64,000 nucleotides of DNA from NCBI RefSeq assembly GCF_042242105.1, contig NC_092021.1, positions 7,490,355-7,554,354 on the forward strand. Direction: 5' to 3'. Origin of the DNA: Pempheris klunzingeri. Lineage: Eukaryota > Chordata > Actinopteri > Acropomatiformes > Pempheridae. Within the stretch, counting starts at the first letter, position 1. The number at the start of each line of letters is the position of its first letter. Both the position numbers and the translations under genes were made by a program. The notes under the pieces were generated by a model. The model was not told the DNA's origin. It worked only from the letters and a program-made list of their open reading frames with translations, and made no database searches. Shown in pieces: positions 47,955 through 60,100 of the stretch.

Positions 47955-50900
47955 TCAGTGTTTTTGCACAACCTCTTCAACTAGCTCCTGTACCTCGTCG
48001 GCAGTCCCTTCCCCCTCCTCCATTTCTGCTGCTCTCTCGTCCAGCGTCCCCTGCAAGGCCTCCTTCAGGGTCAGGCTAACAGCCTCAGAGTCCCTCACCA
48101 CACCCTGCTCTACCGGCATGTCTGGATGGTGCCTCTGCAAATGCTTGACCACCTGGAACTTCTGCTTGGCTCTGTAGGAGCAGTGGCGACAGCAGAAAGG
48201 CTGCTGCTTGGTGTGCGAGAGGTAGTGATGTCTGAGGCCTGCTGGCCACCGGAAGGCCTTCTGGCACAAACCGCACGTGTATGGACGATCGTCACTGTGT
48301 TGCCGCTGGTGGGTCTTCAGTATAAAACTGGTCTTGAAGGCTTTGCCGCATTTCTCGCAGACATAAGGGCGCAGGTCGCAGTGCTGCGTGTCCCGGTGGG
48401 CACGCAGAGCATCTGCCCTGTTAGTGCGGTAGTCACACTCATCGCAGGCATATGGCTTGTCACCTGCAGAAGACAAACAAATGTTATTTTATTCAAGCAA
48501 TATACAATTCTTAAAACCAAATCAACATTTACAAGACCTTGAAAATTTGCTGACAGATTTCATGTGTTACATGTTATGATCATCAACCTTTCTATCTTAC
48601 TGATACCTGTGTGTTTGGTCATGTGGTACTTAAGCTGAGTCGCCCATTTGCATTTGTAGCCACATTCTGGACAGAGATACTTCTTCTCCTCTTGGTGGAC
48701 CCTCATGTGAAGCTGTAGTAGAAAAACATAAAATAATAACATGAATGTGACATCACTGGATCTTTCTCTTGCAGCTCTTTTCAGTTTGATGCTACTCTTC
48801 ACTTTCCTACTGATGTAACAAGCAGTAATGAGGTTGAAACACTAAACTAAGAGAAATGTCTAGCGTCTGAATAAACTAAATGCTTTCCTTGCTGCCAGTT
48901 GAAAAAATAAAAATAAAATAGTTTTACATTTTGGGAAATATGCTAATATGTTTTCTAAACTCACTTCTTAATTTGTTTGAGAAGATCAATACTAATCTAA
49001 TGTCTGTCCACTACCACAAGCAGCTGGTTAGCTTAGCTTAGCTTAGCATGAAGACTGGAAACAGGAAAACAGCTAGCCTAGGGGTTTTAAGGGGGTTATG
49101 TGCTGGACTATGTCTTGGCCATACAGTCACTTGCACATTAACAAGGCAAGGCAAATGTATTCATACAGCACCTTTCAAACACAAGGCAATTCAAAGAGCT
49201 TTACAGGGACATAAAACACAATAAAAAAGAAAAACACAGAAACGTATGTAAAAGATAATAAAAGCACAAGAAAATAAACAGTTAAAGTTTAAGAGAAGAT
49301 GCATTTAAAGACAATAGAGGCATGTGGATAAATAGTTACAGATTAAAAGAAGTTATGTAGCTCTATTATTGGAAAGCCACAGTAAACAGTAATGTTTTAT
49401 GGCCTGATTTAAATGCGCTGACATTTTAAAATGTATCCTTTGACACACTGGAAGCCAGAACTCTGGCCGCTGCCATGCCACCCCCCCATCCAACTACAAC
49501 ATGTTGTTATGAAACTGAACTTTGCTGTGCAGGTTAATAAAAAAAAGACATGTTAATTAGTAAACTTTAGTCAGCCAATAAACTTATAGCTTACCTTCAA
49601 CCTAGATGGATCAGTGCAGGTGTAACTGCACTGCTCACAGCTGTAAGGCTTCTCTCCAGTGTGTATGCGAATGTGCCACGTGATCTTCTGCTTGTTCCGG
49701 GTTGAATACTCGCAGTCTGAGCATTTGTACAGACGCTTTCCTCCATGTGAGCGGAGGTGCTGCTCTAACACCAGCTGATGCTGACAAGCAAACTGGCAGG
49801 TGCTGCACTTGAGAGGCTTGTCCTCTGGAGGTCCCTCCTCATGTTCATTCAGAAGGTGCTGAGCTAACAGCTGCCTTGTTTTGGTCGCGAAGGGGCACAG
49901 CTGACACCGATGTGCCAGGTGCGTTCTCTGGTGAATCTCAAGGCTTTCCTTGGTCTTAAAAGACTCCTGGCAGGTGGTGCACCTCACCTGTGGGTGCTTG
50001 CTCTCTTGGTGCGTCTTCAGTGTGAGCTCGCTGCTACACGTGTAGTTGCACTGCTTACATGAGAAACAGACCTGGAGCTGGTGCACACGTTTACAGTGAT
50101 TTCTTAGTGCAACTTCTGAACTAAACTGAGCATCACAGTGAGTGCAGGTGTGGTGTAAGTCGCCCGTGTGGCATCTGAGATTGTGGCGTCTTACGTCGTC
50201 AAGCGTGTAGCCACTGAAGTCACAGAGTGAGCAGAAGTGCGTCGGCTGTTTGTCGTGGATGCGCATCTTGTGCTGACGCAACTTAGTCACAGCCCCAAAG
50301 GTCTTGTCGCAAATGTCGCAGCTGTGGCGACCGATTCCTGTGTGAAGAGACTCGTGCTCTTCCAAGCGATAGCGCCTTGTGGTGCTAAAAGGACAATATC
50401 GACAGTGGTGCGGTCTAGCACCATTGTGTTTGAGTGCAACATGTTGCTCCAGGCATCGTTCTTGTTTACAGGTGAAAGTGCAGAGCTGGCAATGCAAAAG
50501 TTTAGGCTTAGCAACATCAAACTTTTTTTTGTTATGGACATACAGGATGTGACGGGTCAGAGAAATCTTAGATTTGGCTGCAAATGAACACATGGTACAC
50601 TGGACTTCATCTGGCTTCAAGCAGCCTCTCTTTTCATGACTGTCTAACGCCCTTTTCTGGTTGCACTTAAATGCACAATTTGGACAAGACAGAATTTGAT
50701 GTTTCTTAGACGCAGGCCCTGTTCTTTCATTGTGTTCTTCCACCAGGTCTTTTTCTTTGAGCGACTCATTTCCACGGACATCGTCCTCTTCTAAAATGAT
50801 CTGATTCTCCCTTTTCCTTGAGATTTTTCTGCAGGTTGAGAGGTGCCGTTCAACTGTTGCGAGCCTGACTGATGAAAAACTGCACAGCTTGCACTTGAAC

Positions 50901-53900
50901 TTCCCATCCTTTTTCGTGTAAAGGGACAGCAGTGGAGTATTCCTTTGTTTGTTACTGGAAAATAACTGCTTTTTTGTACGTTTAACTTTCTTTGTTTGAA
51001 TTTTACTTTGCTGGTGTCCTGATTCACTTGGTGTTAAAGCATTATGAACAAAGGCTTTACAGTTTTTTAAATGAGATGTGCATACTTCCTCTTCTTCCTG
51101 ACGACATTCCTGATCATTTGAATCAGTGAAAATCCTATTTTGTGAAGATAGCAGCTCAGGATTTGTTCCTTTATCCATTTGCTTGGAACCTTCCTGACTC
51201 ACAGTGCCTACGGCAGTCAAACATGTATTTGAAATGCCTACAAATGTCCTTGCTTTCCGCTGAAGTGCTGGACACCTCTTTGTAAGGTGGCTATCAAGGC
51301 CTCGCCTCTGTTTGAACTGTGCACCGCAGGCCTGGCACTTGTGTCCTTTTATCCTTCCGTGGCAGAGAGCCTGGCAGTGATACTTCAAAGCAGTTTCCTT
51401 ACTGGTTACATAAGAGCACTTATTACAGTGATAGACGTCGTTAGTTGGCACCACAAGCATTTGCACCCGTCCCTCCAAAACCATGGCTTCGGCTTGCTGC
51501 TTGTCGTGCTCCTTCATAGCTTTCAGACGGATCTCAGGTTCTAATGGACCATTTTGCTCAGATGGAAAAGTGGAACTGGCTGCTCTGCCATCATTCACAC
51601 CCTCAGGTGGTTGAGCCTGACACTCCTCAGGTTCAACTGGTTGACTTGCAATATTCAGAGGCTCACAGCTGTCATCAAAGTCACTTTGTTCACATTCTGC
51701 TTCTGCCTGAGCCACATCGTCTTCCTCTGATGAAGATGAAGAGATGTCCATCTTCTCTTGTGACATGTCAGACCAATTACAGTTTAAATTGGATGAGCTT
51801 GGAGTTTGATTTGCACAATGGTCTTCCTCATTTTGGGAAGCTGGTGTCTGATAGTCGCCGGTTGACAGTGTTGTTAAAACAAGAGTACAGTACTCCTCAG
51901 GACTATTCACAGGCGGAGGACAATCTGAAATACCTTCATTAATGACCCCTTGAGGAGCAACATCAAAACTACCAACAGAATCCAAAGTTTGTGAACCAGC
52001 TACAGTTCCAGTACTGACCCTGTGATCTGCTGAGCCGGGACGACCACATTGTTCTCTTTCAGAAGGTGGAGGTCCTTCAGAAGTGGATAGTTCAGACTGC
52101 TCATGAGCTGTTGAGGACTTGTTGTAAAAATCCTGCGAGAACTCAGTTGAGCTCCTCTCCTTCTCCTTTGCGGCATAGTTCTCTAGCCATGCTTTGTCCC
52201 CGGGTACGTATCCGTGAGCTTTCCTCTTGTGCAGGAAGAGACTGATGCTACTGAAGGAGGAATAGAGGCAGAGTGCACAGCGGAACTCCTTCAGCTTGGT
52301 GTGTTTGCAGTTCTCGTGGTTTTTAAGGGCTTGTCTGTAGCAGGTAGTGTATGTGCAGTATTTGCACTTATAGACAGATGGCTGTTTCTCTTCACCAGAA
52401 TGTTTGGCCAACATGTGATTGTTAAGCTCATATTTGCGCTTGCAGGCATACGCACAGATCTCACACATAAGCGATTTGGCCTGATGACGTAATTTGTGGC
52501 TATTTAGCTGGTCCATGCGGTGACAGCGGTAGGGGCACTGATCACAATGATACCTTAGAGAGGAGACAGGAAATTAAGTCCTAACAACAATAAGATAAAT
52601 GCTTTGATAATTCTGTGTGCACCCAACAGTGTTGCACCAATAACAAGATGGAAACATGTCTGCGGTATAAGAAACTACTGAAGTATCTACCTGAGGTCTC
52701 CTGTGTGCTTCCTCATATGGACATTCAGATAGTGCTTCCACTTAGTGACGTATCCACATTCAGCACACATAAAGTTCTTGTCATCAGAGTGAGTGAGCAT
52801 ATGTTTGGAGAGGTAGGACTCGTCTCTGCATCTGAAGTCACACAGGTTACACTTGTGGGGCTTCTCACCTATCACAGAACAAAATAAAATACATCAGGAG
52901 ATGTGCCAAAATACCAGCTCTTAGAAGAGCTTCACAAACTACAAGATGCTGTATTGTGAGAATCAGATGATAAACCATTACAGTATTAAAAATCTATCCC
53001 CTCCTCACCACTGTGCATCAGCATGTGTCGCCTCAAGCCGCGTTTATGCGAGGTCATGTAGCTGCACTGAGAGCAGCGGTGAATCTTCTCGTTGGCGTGC
53101 AAATGTCCAATGTGCTGCTCAAACTCCACAGGGTTAAATGTGACGAAGGAGCAAAATTCACAGTGAAGCTCGTCGTGTCCTGAGTGACCTTGACGCTGGT
53201 GCTGGAGGAACACGTTCTTATTGGAGCAAGAGAAATCACACTGTGAGCAGTGGTAGGCGAGGTGGGTCCGATAATGAGCCTCCATCTCCATCTCACTTTG
53301 AAAGACGGCACCACAGGCGTGATGACGACACTCTACAGCCGTGACCCCATGCACCTCTGCCGTGTGTCTAATAAGTTCTTTGCGTACAGAAGTCTGGAAA
53401 GAACAACCCTCTTGGAAGCAATCCATTGGCTTACTGTCTGGCAGGATGTTGTGCGTCTTCATGTGAGCCTTAAGCGACCTGCTCTGGCGAAAGCTTTGGC
53501 CACAGGCGGGGCAAGGATAGCTGCGACTCGTCACGTCATCTTCTGCCTCATCGGCATGCACGCTGACAAGATGGCGGCGGATTGCGTTCAGCTCCACGGC
53601 GGAATACTCACACAAGTGGCAACGGTGAACCTTTTTGCCCGCCTCGCGGAGTCTGTGAATGCGTAGCTTACTCTTGCTGGTGAAGTGGCGCTTGCAGGTG
53701 GGACACTGGAGACTGGGGTCGGGAAAATGTAAATGGAGGTGCTCCTGGAGGTGAGAGCGCATCTTGAAGCAGCGCCGACACTTGGGGCAGCTGTGGGTGC
53801 GATAAATGTGCTCCGATCCCTCTGCAAGGTACGCTGATGGACAAGAACATGTGACATTAGTTTTAATAAAAGTTTGTGGCTGAAGTTTGTATCATTTCAA

Positions 53901-56015
53901 TCAGGAGATGCTTGTTTTGCAATGTGGCTTGAGAAGTACTCAAGAAGATTTATTGACACATGCATGATATAAGTCTTTGGCGGTTAAACCCCATGGAAAT
54001 GGAATTTAATGGAAATTAAAAGTGTACACAGAGTTCTTGTTTTTTTATTTTTATTTTTAAATTTCTTATTTGTCCATCTGTTCTTCTATGTTTGCTGCTT
54101 AGGATCAATGAAGTTCAACAGACCACTGACACATTATCAGCTTTTATGTTGATATGGTAGCCACCTGGTGAATGTATGTCCAATATTCACTCTTTCTTAG
54201 GTCTCCCTTTGGTGAGCCTATATGCCCAGAAGTATGTGGACATTTCCTTCTAAACACTGACGTTGGTTTCCACAGCCACGTCCATAAAATAAAGGTGCAT
54301 TAAATGATGCGTACAGGAATGCAATCTCCATTGGGAAGAATTCTTAGTAGAGAGGGCCGTAGCTCATCAATTTTCTGCCCTGCTTAGCAGCAAGAACAAT
54401 GTCACTGGACTCAGTGAAAATATGTGGTCTGGAGCGATCAGTCACGCTTCACTAGCTGGCTAGATGGACAAATTTGTGTTCGGCACATGCCAGAAGAACA
54501 CTACTTACCTGAATTCAGTGTGCTAACTGCAACGTTTGGTGGAGGAAGAACAATGGTGTGTGGGTGTTTTAATGGTAGAGGCTAAGTCTCTTAACGCGAC
54601 AGCATCCAATGATATTTTAGACAACAGTGTGTTTCCAACTAGGGTTGCAACTAACTAATTATTTTCTCAATCAATCAGTTATTCGTTTGGTCTCTAAAAT
54701 GTTCCTCTCTGTTTCCCAGAGCTCAAGCTGACGTCTCCAAATTGTTATTTTGCTCAATCAATCGTCCAAAGCTCAAAGATACCTGGAACCATTTCTGCTT
54801 GAAAAACCAATCAGTCAATTATTTGTTTTTCAAAATAGTTGCCAATTGAGTTTGTGTCGATCAACTCATCTATCAATTGACTAATCATTTCAGCTCTACT
54901 GCCAACTTTGTGGCAACAGTTTGAGAGAGGCCCTTTCCTGTTTCAGTTCTGACTGAAGACCAGACCTTATCGCCTCACGTCAGTGCTGGACCTCAATAAT
55001 GCTCTGGTGGCTGTCATCCCAGAAGAGGCCACATTAATGCTCATTTTGGAATGATATGTTCAACAATCACAAATGGGTGTACTGTCTACGTGCATTTAGC
55101 CATTAGCCTAAGTGATCAGTAAGATGGCTGACTGTGGAGACTTTGTTTTGTGCTGCTTCATCTGAGTTCATCTGAGTTTTATGTTTTAATATCACAGGAA
55201 TAACTCAAGATTGTGTCATTTATCCGTGCTGTACTATCTAAAAATCTAACTTAATAACTACTGACAATAACCCACAAAGCAGACTGGTGTGCATACCTTT
55301 GAAAGGAAGCGGTGCAGCGTCCACTGCTGAAGCTTTGTCTCTCTCCGCTGCCTTTCTCACTCTTTTGGCATCGTGCCTCTCAGGCTGTTCCTCAGTCCCA
55401 TCTTCTGGTGATGATAACGCACGAGTTGGGTTGCATGTCAGTTTTCTTTTTGGCCTGCCGGACACCTGAGGCTGGCAGCTCCCATTAGTGCATACAGCTG
55501 CAGCCTCTTTCTCTATAAACAGATGTGCCAAAATTTGAAAAAAGGATGCAGATTACACGCGAAGACGGACAAGACTGTGTAAAAACAACGACAGCTCCTC
55601 GCCGTGTCTGTTTACCTTGAGTGCTTGATGGCTGATGTTCGTGCTCCAAGAGGTGCTCACTCAAATCTTTTACATTTTGAGCGACAAACTGACAGTGAAA
55701 GCAGCCAAAGGGCATGTGGCCCTGCACGTGCCTCTCCATCTCACCCTGTGTGAGGAATGACACTTTGCAGGACTGGAGCGTGCAAGGGATAAGTGTGAGG
55801 CCATGTGTGGACGTCAAGTGGGACTGATGTTCCTGTCGGTCCGTGCAGCTGAACTGGCAGCCTTTCTCGGTGCAGGGGAACGGGCCTTCAGCGTCACGTC
55901 CACTGTGGGTGGTTTTAAAGTGGCTTTTCAGGACACCTGGCTTCGAAAAAACTTCACTGCATTGAGAACACTTGTAGCTTCCCGCCTGTTTTTCACAGGA
56001 TGGAGTGGCCAGCAT
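47955..56015 (-). CDS. znf142: znf142, large C2H2 zinc-finger protein, seven coding exons
   Basis: ZNF142 is a poly-C2H2 nuclear protein, presumed transcriptional regulator. Exons on the minus strand: 56015-55616, 55512-55297, 53833-53009, 52868-52691, 52553-49595, 48712-48607, 48463-47955. They join in phase to 1730 residues. I see more than 25 C2H2 fingers in three blocks, split by a long acidic Ser/Glu-rich linker in the 2.96-kb exon (about 51450-52150). Diagnostic human-like segments: HLHLHFPDPSLQCPTCKRHF, VTKWKHYLNVHMRKHTGDLR, KAHGYVPGDKAWLENY, KQQAEAMVLEGRVQMLVVP, TTRRYRLEEHESLHTGIGR and TGEKPYSCEQCSYTC. The start is ATG 56015, because an in-frame TGA lies 6 nt upstream. Several exon joins fall in TGEKP-type linkers. 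It faces bcs1l head-to-head, as in human. Confidence 0.94.
49020..49350. repeat. two adjoining fish interspersed-repeat fragments
   Basis: 49020-49080 carries GCTGGTTAGCTTAGCTTAGC and GAAGACTGGAAACAGGAAAA. 49140-49290 carries AACAAGGCAAGGCAAATGTA, ATTCATACAGCACCTTTCAA and AATTCAAAGAGCTTTACAGG. Both are widespread in teleost genomes. They lie in the znf142 intron 48713-49594 and have no coding motif. Confidence 0.65.
54215..55085 (+). mobile_element. decayed mariner/Tc1-type transposon in znf142 intron 2, split by another repeat
   Basis: Nucleotide-level resemblance to a fish mariner family is clear: TGCCCAGAAGTATGTGGACA near the left end, TGGAGCGATCAGTCACGCTT, CAACGTTTGGTGGAGGAAGA and ATGGTGTGTGGGTGTTTTAA, then, after the interruption, GCCAACTTTGTGGCAACAGT, GGCCCTTTCCTGTTTCAG and TGGACCTCAATAATGCTCTG. 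No frame stays open. The element lies antisense to znf142, between the exons ending at 53833 and starting at 55297. Borders are approximate. Confidence 0.7.
54647..54900. repeat. repeat nested inside the mariner fossil
   Basis: The segment starts AGGGTTGCAACTAACTAATT and runs to ATTTCAGCTCTACT, with internal CAATCAATCAGTTATTCG and inverted CAATTGACTAATCATT words. This is a family common in fish. CCAACT occurs on both sides (before AGGGTTGC and after CTACTG) and may be a short target duplication. Confidence 0.6.
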
Positions 56016-56361
56016 TTCTGATCAGGAGTGAGAGGCAGACAGGACACTGTGTGTGAAGCTCGGTGAGGTTCCACTGCCTCCAGTGCGTCTGACAAACAAA
56101 AACAGCATTTAGTTTGGATTAGACAGGCATTTATAACACAAGTTGTGCATACAATACACTATCCAGTATAAGCTACTGTTCACATAAGTGTTAGCTGTTA
56201 GTGAGTTGGTAGATACAGTACAATACTAATTTTAACCCAAAATGTAACACACAAGGGTTGTAAATGCATTGTAACCATATAATAACGACTTGTAATAATA
56301 TGCATATACCACACACATCATTACCTTTCATTACACTGTGCAACACAAACACAATTCCAAC

Positions 56362-56392
56362 CTACTGCCTGGGTTTTCGCAGTTCATTTTAT
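56362..56392 (-). other. possible znf142 5'UTR exon carrying an upstream ATG
   Basis: A minus-strand acceptor (TTTTTCAG) precedes ATAAAATGAACTGCG and a weak donor (AG|GTTGG) follows 31 nt later. Spliced to the acceptor at 56088, the ATG at 56387 opens a 30-codon reading frame that ends at the TGA 56024-56022. The exon itself is a prediction. Confidence 0.35.
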
Positions 56393-57148
56393 CTGAAAAA
56401 CACAACATCAACCGTCATCACTTAGTATCAGTGTTAAACTCGCGAAATCCACCGTAGCTGCTTTTTTTAGAAGGCTATTTTAATTCACGTTAAGCGACGG
56501 AGGTTTCACTTACTTTTATGAAAATGTAAATGGGTACCAACACGCTAACAACATCGCTGCTAGTGCTAGCTAAGCTAACGTTAGCTTCCTGTGATTTGGG
56601 TCGCAAACTGTCTCGGTTCCTGCTATTAATTCATTTTGTCTGTCCGCGTCCGTTCAGTCCACAGTAAGACGCACAAGCTCGATATGTTTCATCTTAGTTA
56701 GTTGTTATATTAGCTTGCGAGGAAAGTTGTTGAAAGATAACACTAACGGGGAAGCGGAACGAATGTTTACGGGCCGGCCGAGAGTCGGAATGATATTTGT
56801 CGAACACAGGAAGTGTAGTAGAGGTCGCTGCCACTACAACACATGACAGCACAGCATTCATACATTGCTCTGCACGCATGGGGATTTTACCTGACGGAAC
56901 AGTGCTGTATATAAAGAGAAAGTGTACACTGGGAACGACCGTAGCCTCCAGCGGTGTGAGGTTAAGACAAAGACGGCAAGTCAGCGGGGCATTTGCTAAT
57001 TACTGAACATGACCGGATGTGTCATTAGAAAGTGGCACCAACAGTCTGGACTGTCAGACAGATCAGATGTGTTTGCACTTTGTGTGTAGGTCTGTTTTCC
57101 TACAAAGTGTTATAACTATTATATAGAGAGTGTGCAGACATCAGCAGC
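56393..57148. promoter_or_regulatory. shared divergent promoter region of znf142 (minus) and bcs1l (plus)
   Basis: The two genes point away from this interval. CpG dinucleotides are more frequent at 56430-57000 than in the neighbouring introns. GGAAGTG-type ETS cores occur (near 56808). No TATA box is evident for either side. Confidence 0.55.
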
Positions 57149-60100
57149 ATGCCGCTGTCAGACATTCTGGACAGTCTGAAGGACAATCCGTACTTTGGGG
57201 CAGGGTTTGGCCTGGTTGGGGTTGGGACAGCGTTGGCAGTGGCCAGGAAAGGGGCACAGGTGGGAATGATTTTCTTCCGCAGGCACTACATGATCACTCT
57301 GGAGGTCCCCAGCAGGGATAAGAGTTACCAGTGGCTGCTAAGCTGGATCACCAAGCACGCCAGGCACACTCAGCACCTGAGCGTGGAGACTTCCTACCTT
57401 GCACATGAGAGTGGACGGGTTCACACGCAGTTTGACTTCCACCCAAGCCCCGGCAACCACATCATCTGGTCAGTCTTAAAATCCACTTCAGCATGAGACT
57501 AATACACTTAACTGATGATCCCCGATTCAAAGCCGTACATCAGGTTTAACATGTATGGCACAAAAATGGGGATAATACCTGTATTTATTAATGTGCTTTA
57601 TAAATACAGTTTTCTCAGTCAACAGAACAACATCTGTCATCCATTGTGGTCGGCAGGTATGGGAGGAAGTGGATCAGGGTGGAGAGGACCAGGGAGAAGC
57701 AGATGGTGGATCTGCACACAGGAACCCCGTGGGAGTCCGTAACCTTCACAGCTTTAGGCAGAAACAGAGACATTTTCTTTAATATCTTACAAGAAGGTAA
57801 AAGTTTACTCAGATCTACAGTATGTACGTGACCATGCAAATCTTGCCATATGACAGCTGCAATACATTTTGTGTTGCACCTCTTTGCAATTGAGAGATCA
57901 TTCAGTGCAGTTGTCAATCACATTTTGCAGCAAGAGAATTGGCCCTGAAGCAGGAAGAGGGACGGACAGTGATGTACACAGCTATGGGCGGCGAGTGGAG
58001 GCCCTTTGGATTTCCACGGCGACGCAGACCCCTCAGCTCCGTCGTCCTGGAGGCGGACGTGGGTGAAAGGATCGTAGATGACGTGAAGGAGTTCATCGGA
58101 AACCCCAAGTGGTACACAGACAGAGGTAGAATATCCCAGTCTAGGTGTCGTTCATTCAGTGCACATGGAAGTTGTCATTAAATGTTTAATTTATTCATGT
58201 TCATGTTTTTGAATCATGACAGTTCTTGTTGTGAGGGGATGTGTCTGTTATTAAAAGACTTTCTTGTTGGTGCTCAGTTAAACATCAACCCTTTGAGGAT
58301 TGAGAAAGGCTGTTGCCCAACAGCACGTCTTGTGCAATTTCCCACTTACACTTGAATGCATCAGAAGAAGACAATAGCAGAGGTTTCAAAACCGTTCCCG
58401 CTCACGACTGCAGCACCACGGGACAATAAAATACCTCAAACATAAATATAAAAATTAAACAGAATAAATAAAAATGGGACCTGGAAGCTGATTTTCATAT
58501 CGTACTGGACTACGCTAAAAAGACTGGCTGCAAGGAAATGATGATAGAACGTGTACATACAGAACAATGAGAATGCTTGAGCATGGTAATGCTTTTGTCT
58601 CTGCAGGTATCCCCTACAGAAGAGGATATCTGCTGTATGGCCCCCCAGGTTGTGGCAAAAGCAGCTTTATGTGAGTGTACTTTGGAATTCATGCCCTTCC
58701 CATTTATAATCGGTGTGATCAGAAGAGAGACTGTATGTCAAAGAGTTGTGCTTAATTTCATCTACATCTTTGTGACTCATTTCATTTCAGCACGGCACTG
58801 GCAGGCGAGCTGGGCTACAGCATTTGTCTGATGAGTCTGAGCGACCGAACCCTTTCAGATGACCGTCTGAACCACCTCCTGAGCGTGGCACCGCAGCAAA
58901 GCATCATACTGCTAGAGGACGTAGATGCAGCCTTCGTCAGCCGAGACCTGCTTCCCACAGAGAGTGAGTAGCGGTAGTTTTGGGATTTTGTCATTAGAAA
59001 CAAGTGGTAATGAAAAGAAGAACTCAAACTTTAGAAGTGGGTTTTATATTTTTTTTGGGTGTAGAAAATATAGAGTTAACTCGTTGTTGTAGACAGACTG
59101 CCATTGTGTTTCATTGTGTTTTGAGGATGACTTACAAATCCCTTTTGTTGCCCCCCAGACCCTTTGGCCTACCAGGGAATGGGAAGACTGACCTTTAGTG
59201 GCCTGCTTAATTCTCTGGACGGAGTGGCTTCATCTGAGGCCAGAATAGTTTTTATGACCACTAACTACATTGACAGGTGGGTGCTGTTGGATGAGAATTT
59301 GTAAATTCAAGTAAAAGCGTTTGTGTATATGTCAAAATGAACACAGTTAATGCAACTGTGTTTTGTTTACTTTCTGTTTTGTGGGCAGCAATCATGTCAA
59401 GCTCCACCGCTCCTTAATCCAAACCCCATGCTTAATTTTCCAATGCCGAGTCTATTTCTGCCATAGTGTTTTAGTAATAACAGATAAAAACAAAAAAGTA
59501 GCCACGTTTGAAGCCGTTACGGCCACTGGACCTATAAATGCGCCGCCATCAACGCCGTCAGTGGCTTTATTGCTGAAACACATGAACCCTTTATACTCGG
59601 AAGACTGGAGTAATAGATAGAGCTGCAGATCTGACAGCCTGTTTTTGTAAACTAGATGCTTCTGCCATAGAGCTGTTACATTTTTAGTACATATGTAGTG
59701 ATTTTAAGTTTTTTTTAAACTATTTATTTATGTTATTTATTTTCTACAGACAAAAAGAACTGACAAAACAAAAAGATAACAAATGTAGTGGGGTGCTACT
59801 GTCAGAATAGAAACCTTACAAATTCAGTGAGTCAGGGGTCTCCAACCTTTTTCAAGCTTTGAGCTACTTTTACACAGCAAGAGCGTCAATGAGCTACCCT
59901 CATCTCGAAAACTCCTGTGTAGCTGTGTGATCAAGGATGCGTTTACCTGCAGATAGATATTTTCAGCCAATTTGTAGAAAGTTACAAAAGATTTGTTCTT
60001 CTATATTACTGAGTTTACGTTAATGTTTGCAGCCTGTATAAAAATGAGACAAATCAAGCGAATGTGCATTCAGAGAAGGCTTTTGGCAACCCACCAAGAA

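Noticed and set aside
51287-52492. Plus-strand ORFs of 85-132 codons across the big znf142 exon
   Set aside because: They are complementary-strand shadows of zinc-finger coding sequence and have no family motif or splice context.
57515-57742. 75-codon ORF across bcs1l exon 2
   Set aside because: It is out of frame; the correct frame from 57657 gives [15 protein letters not shown], which continues exon 1.
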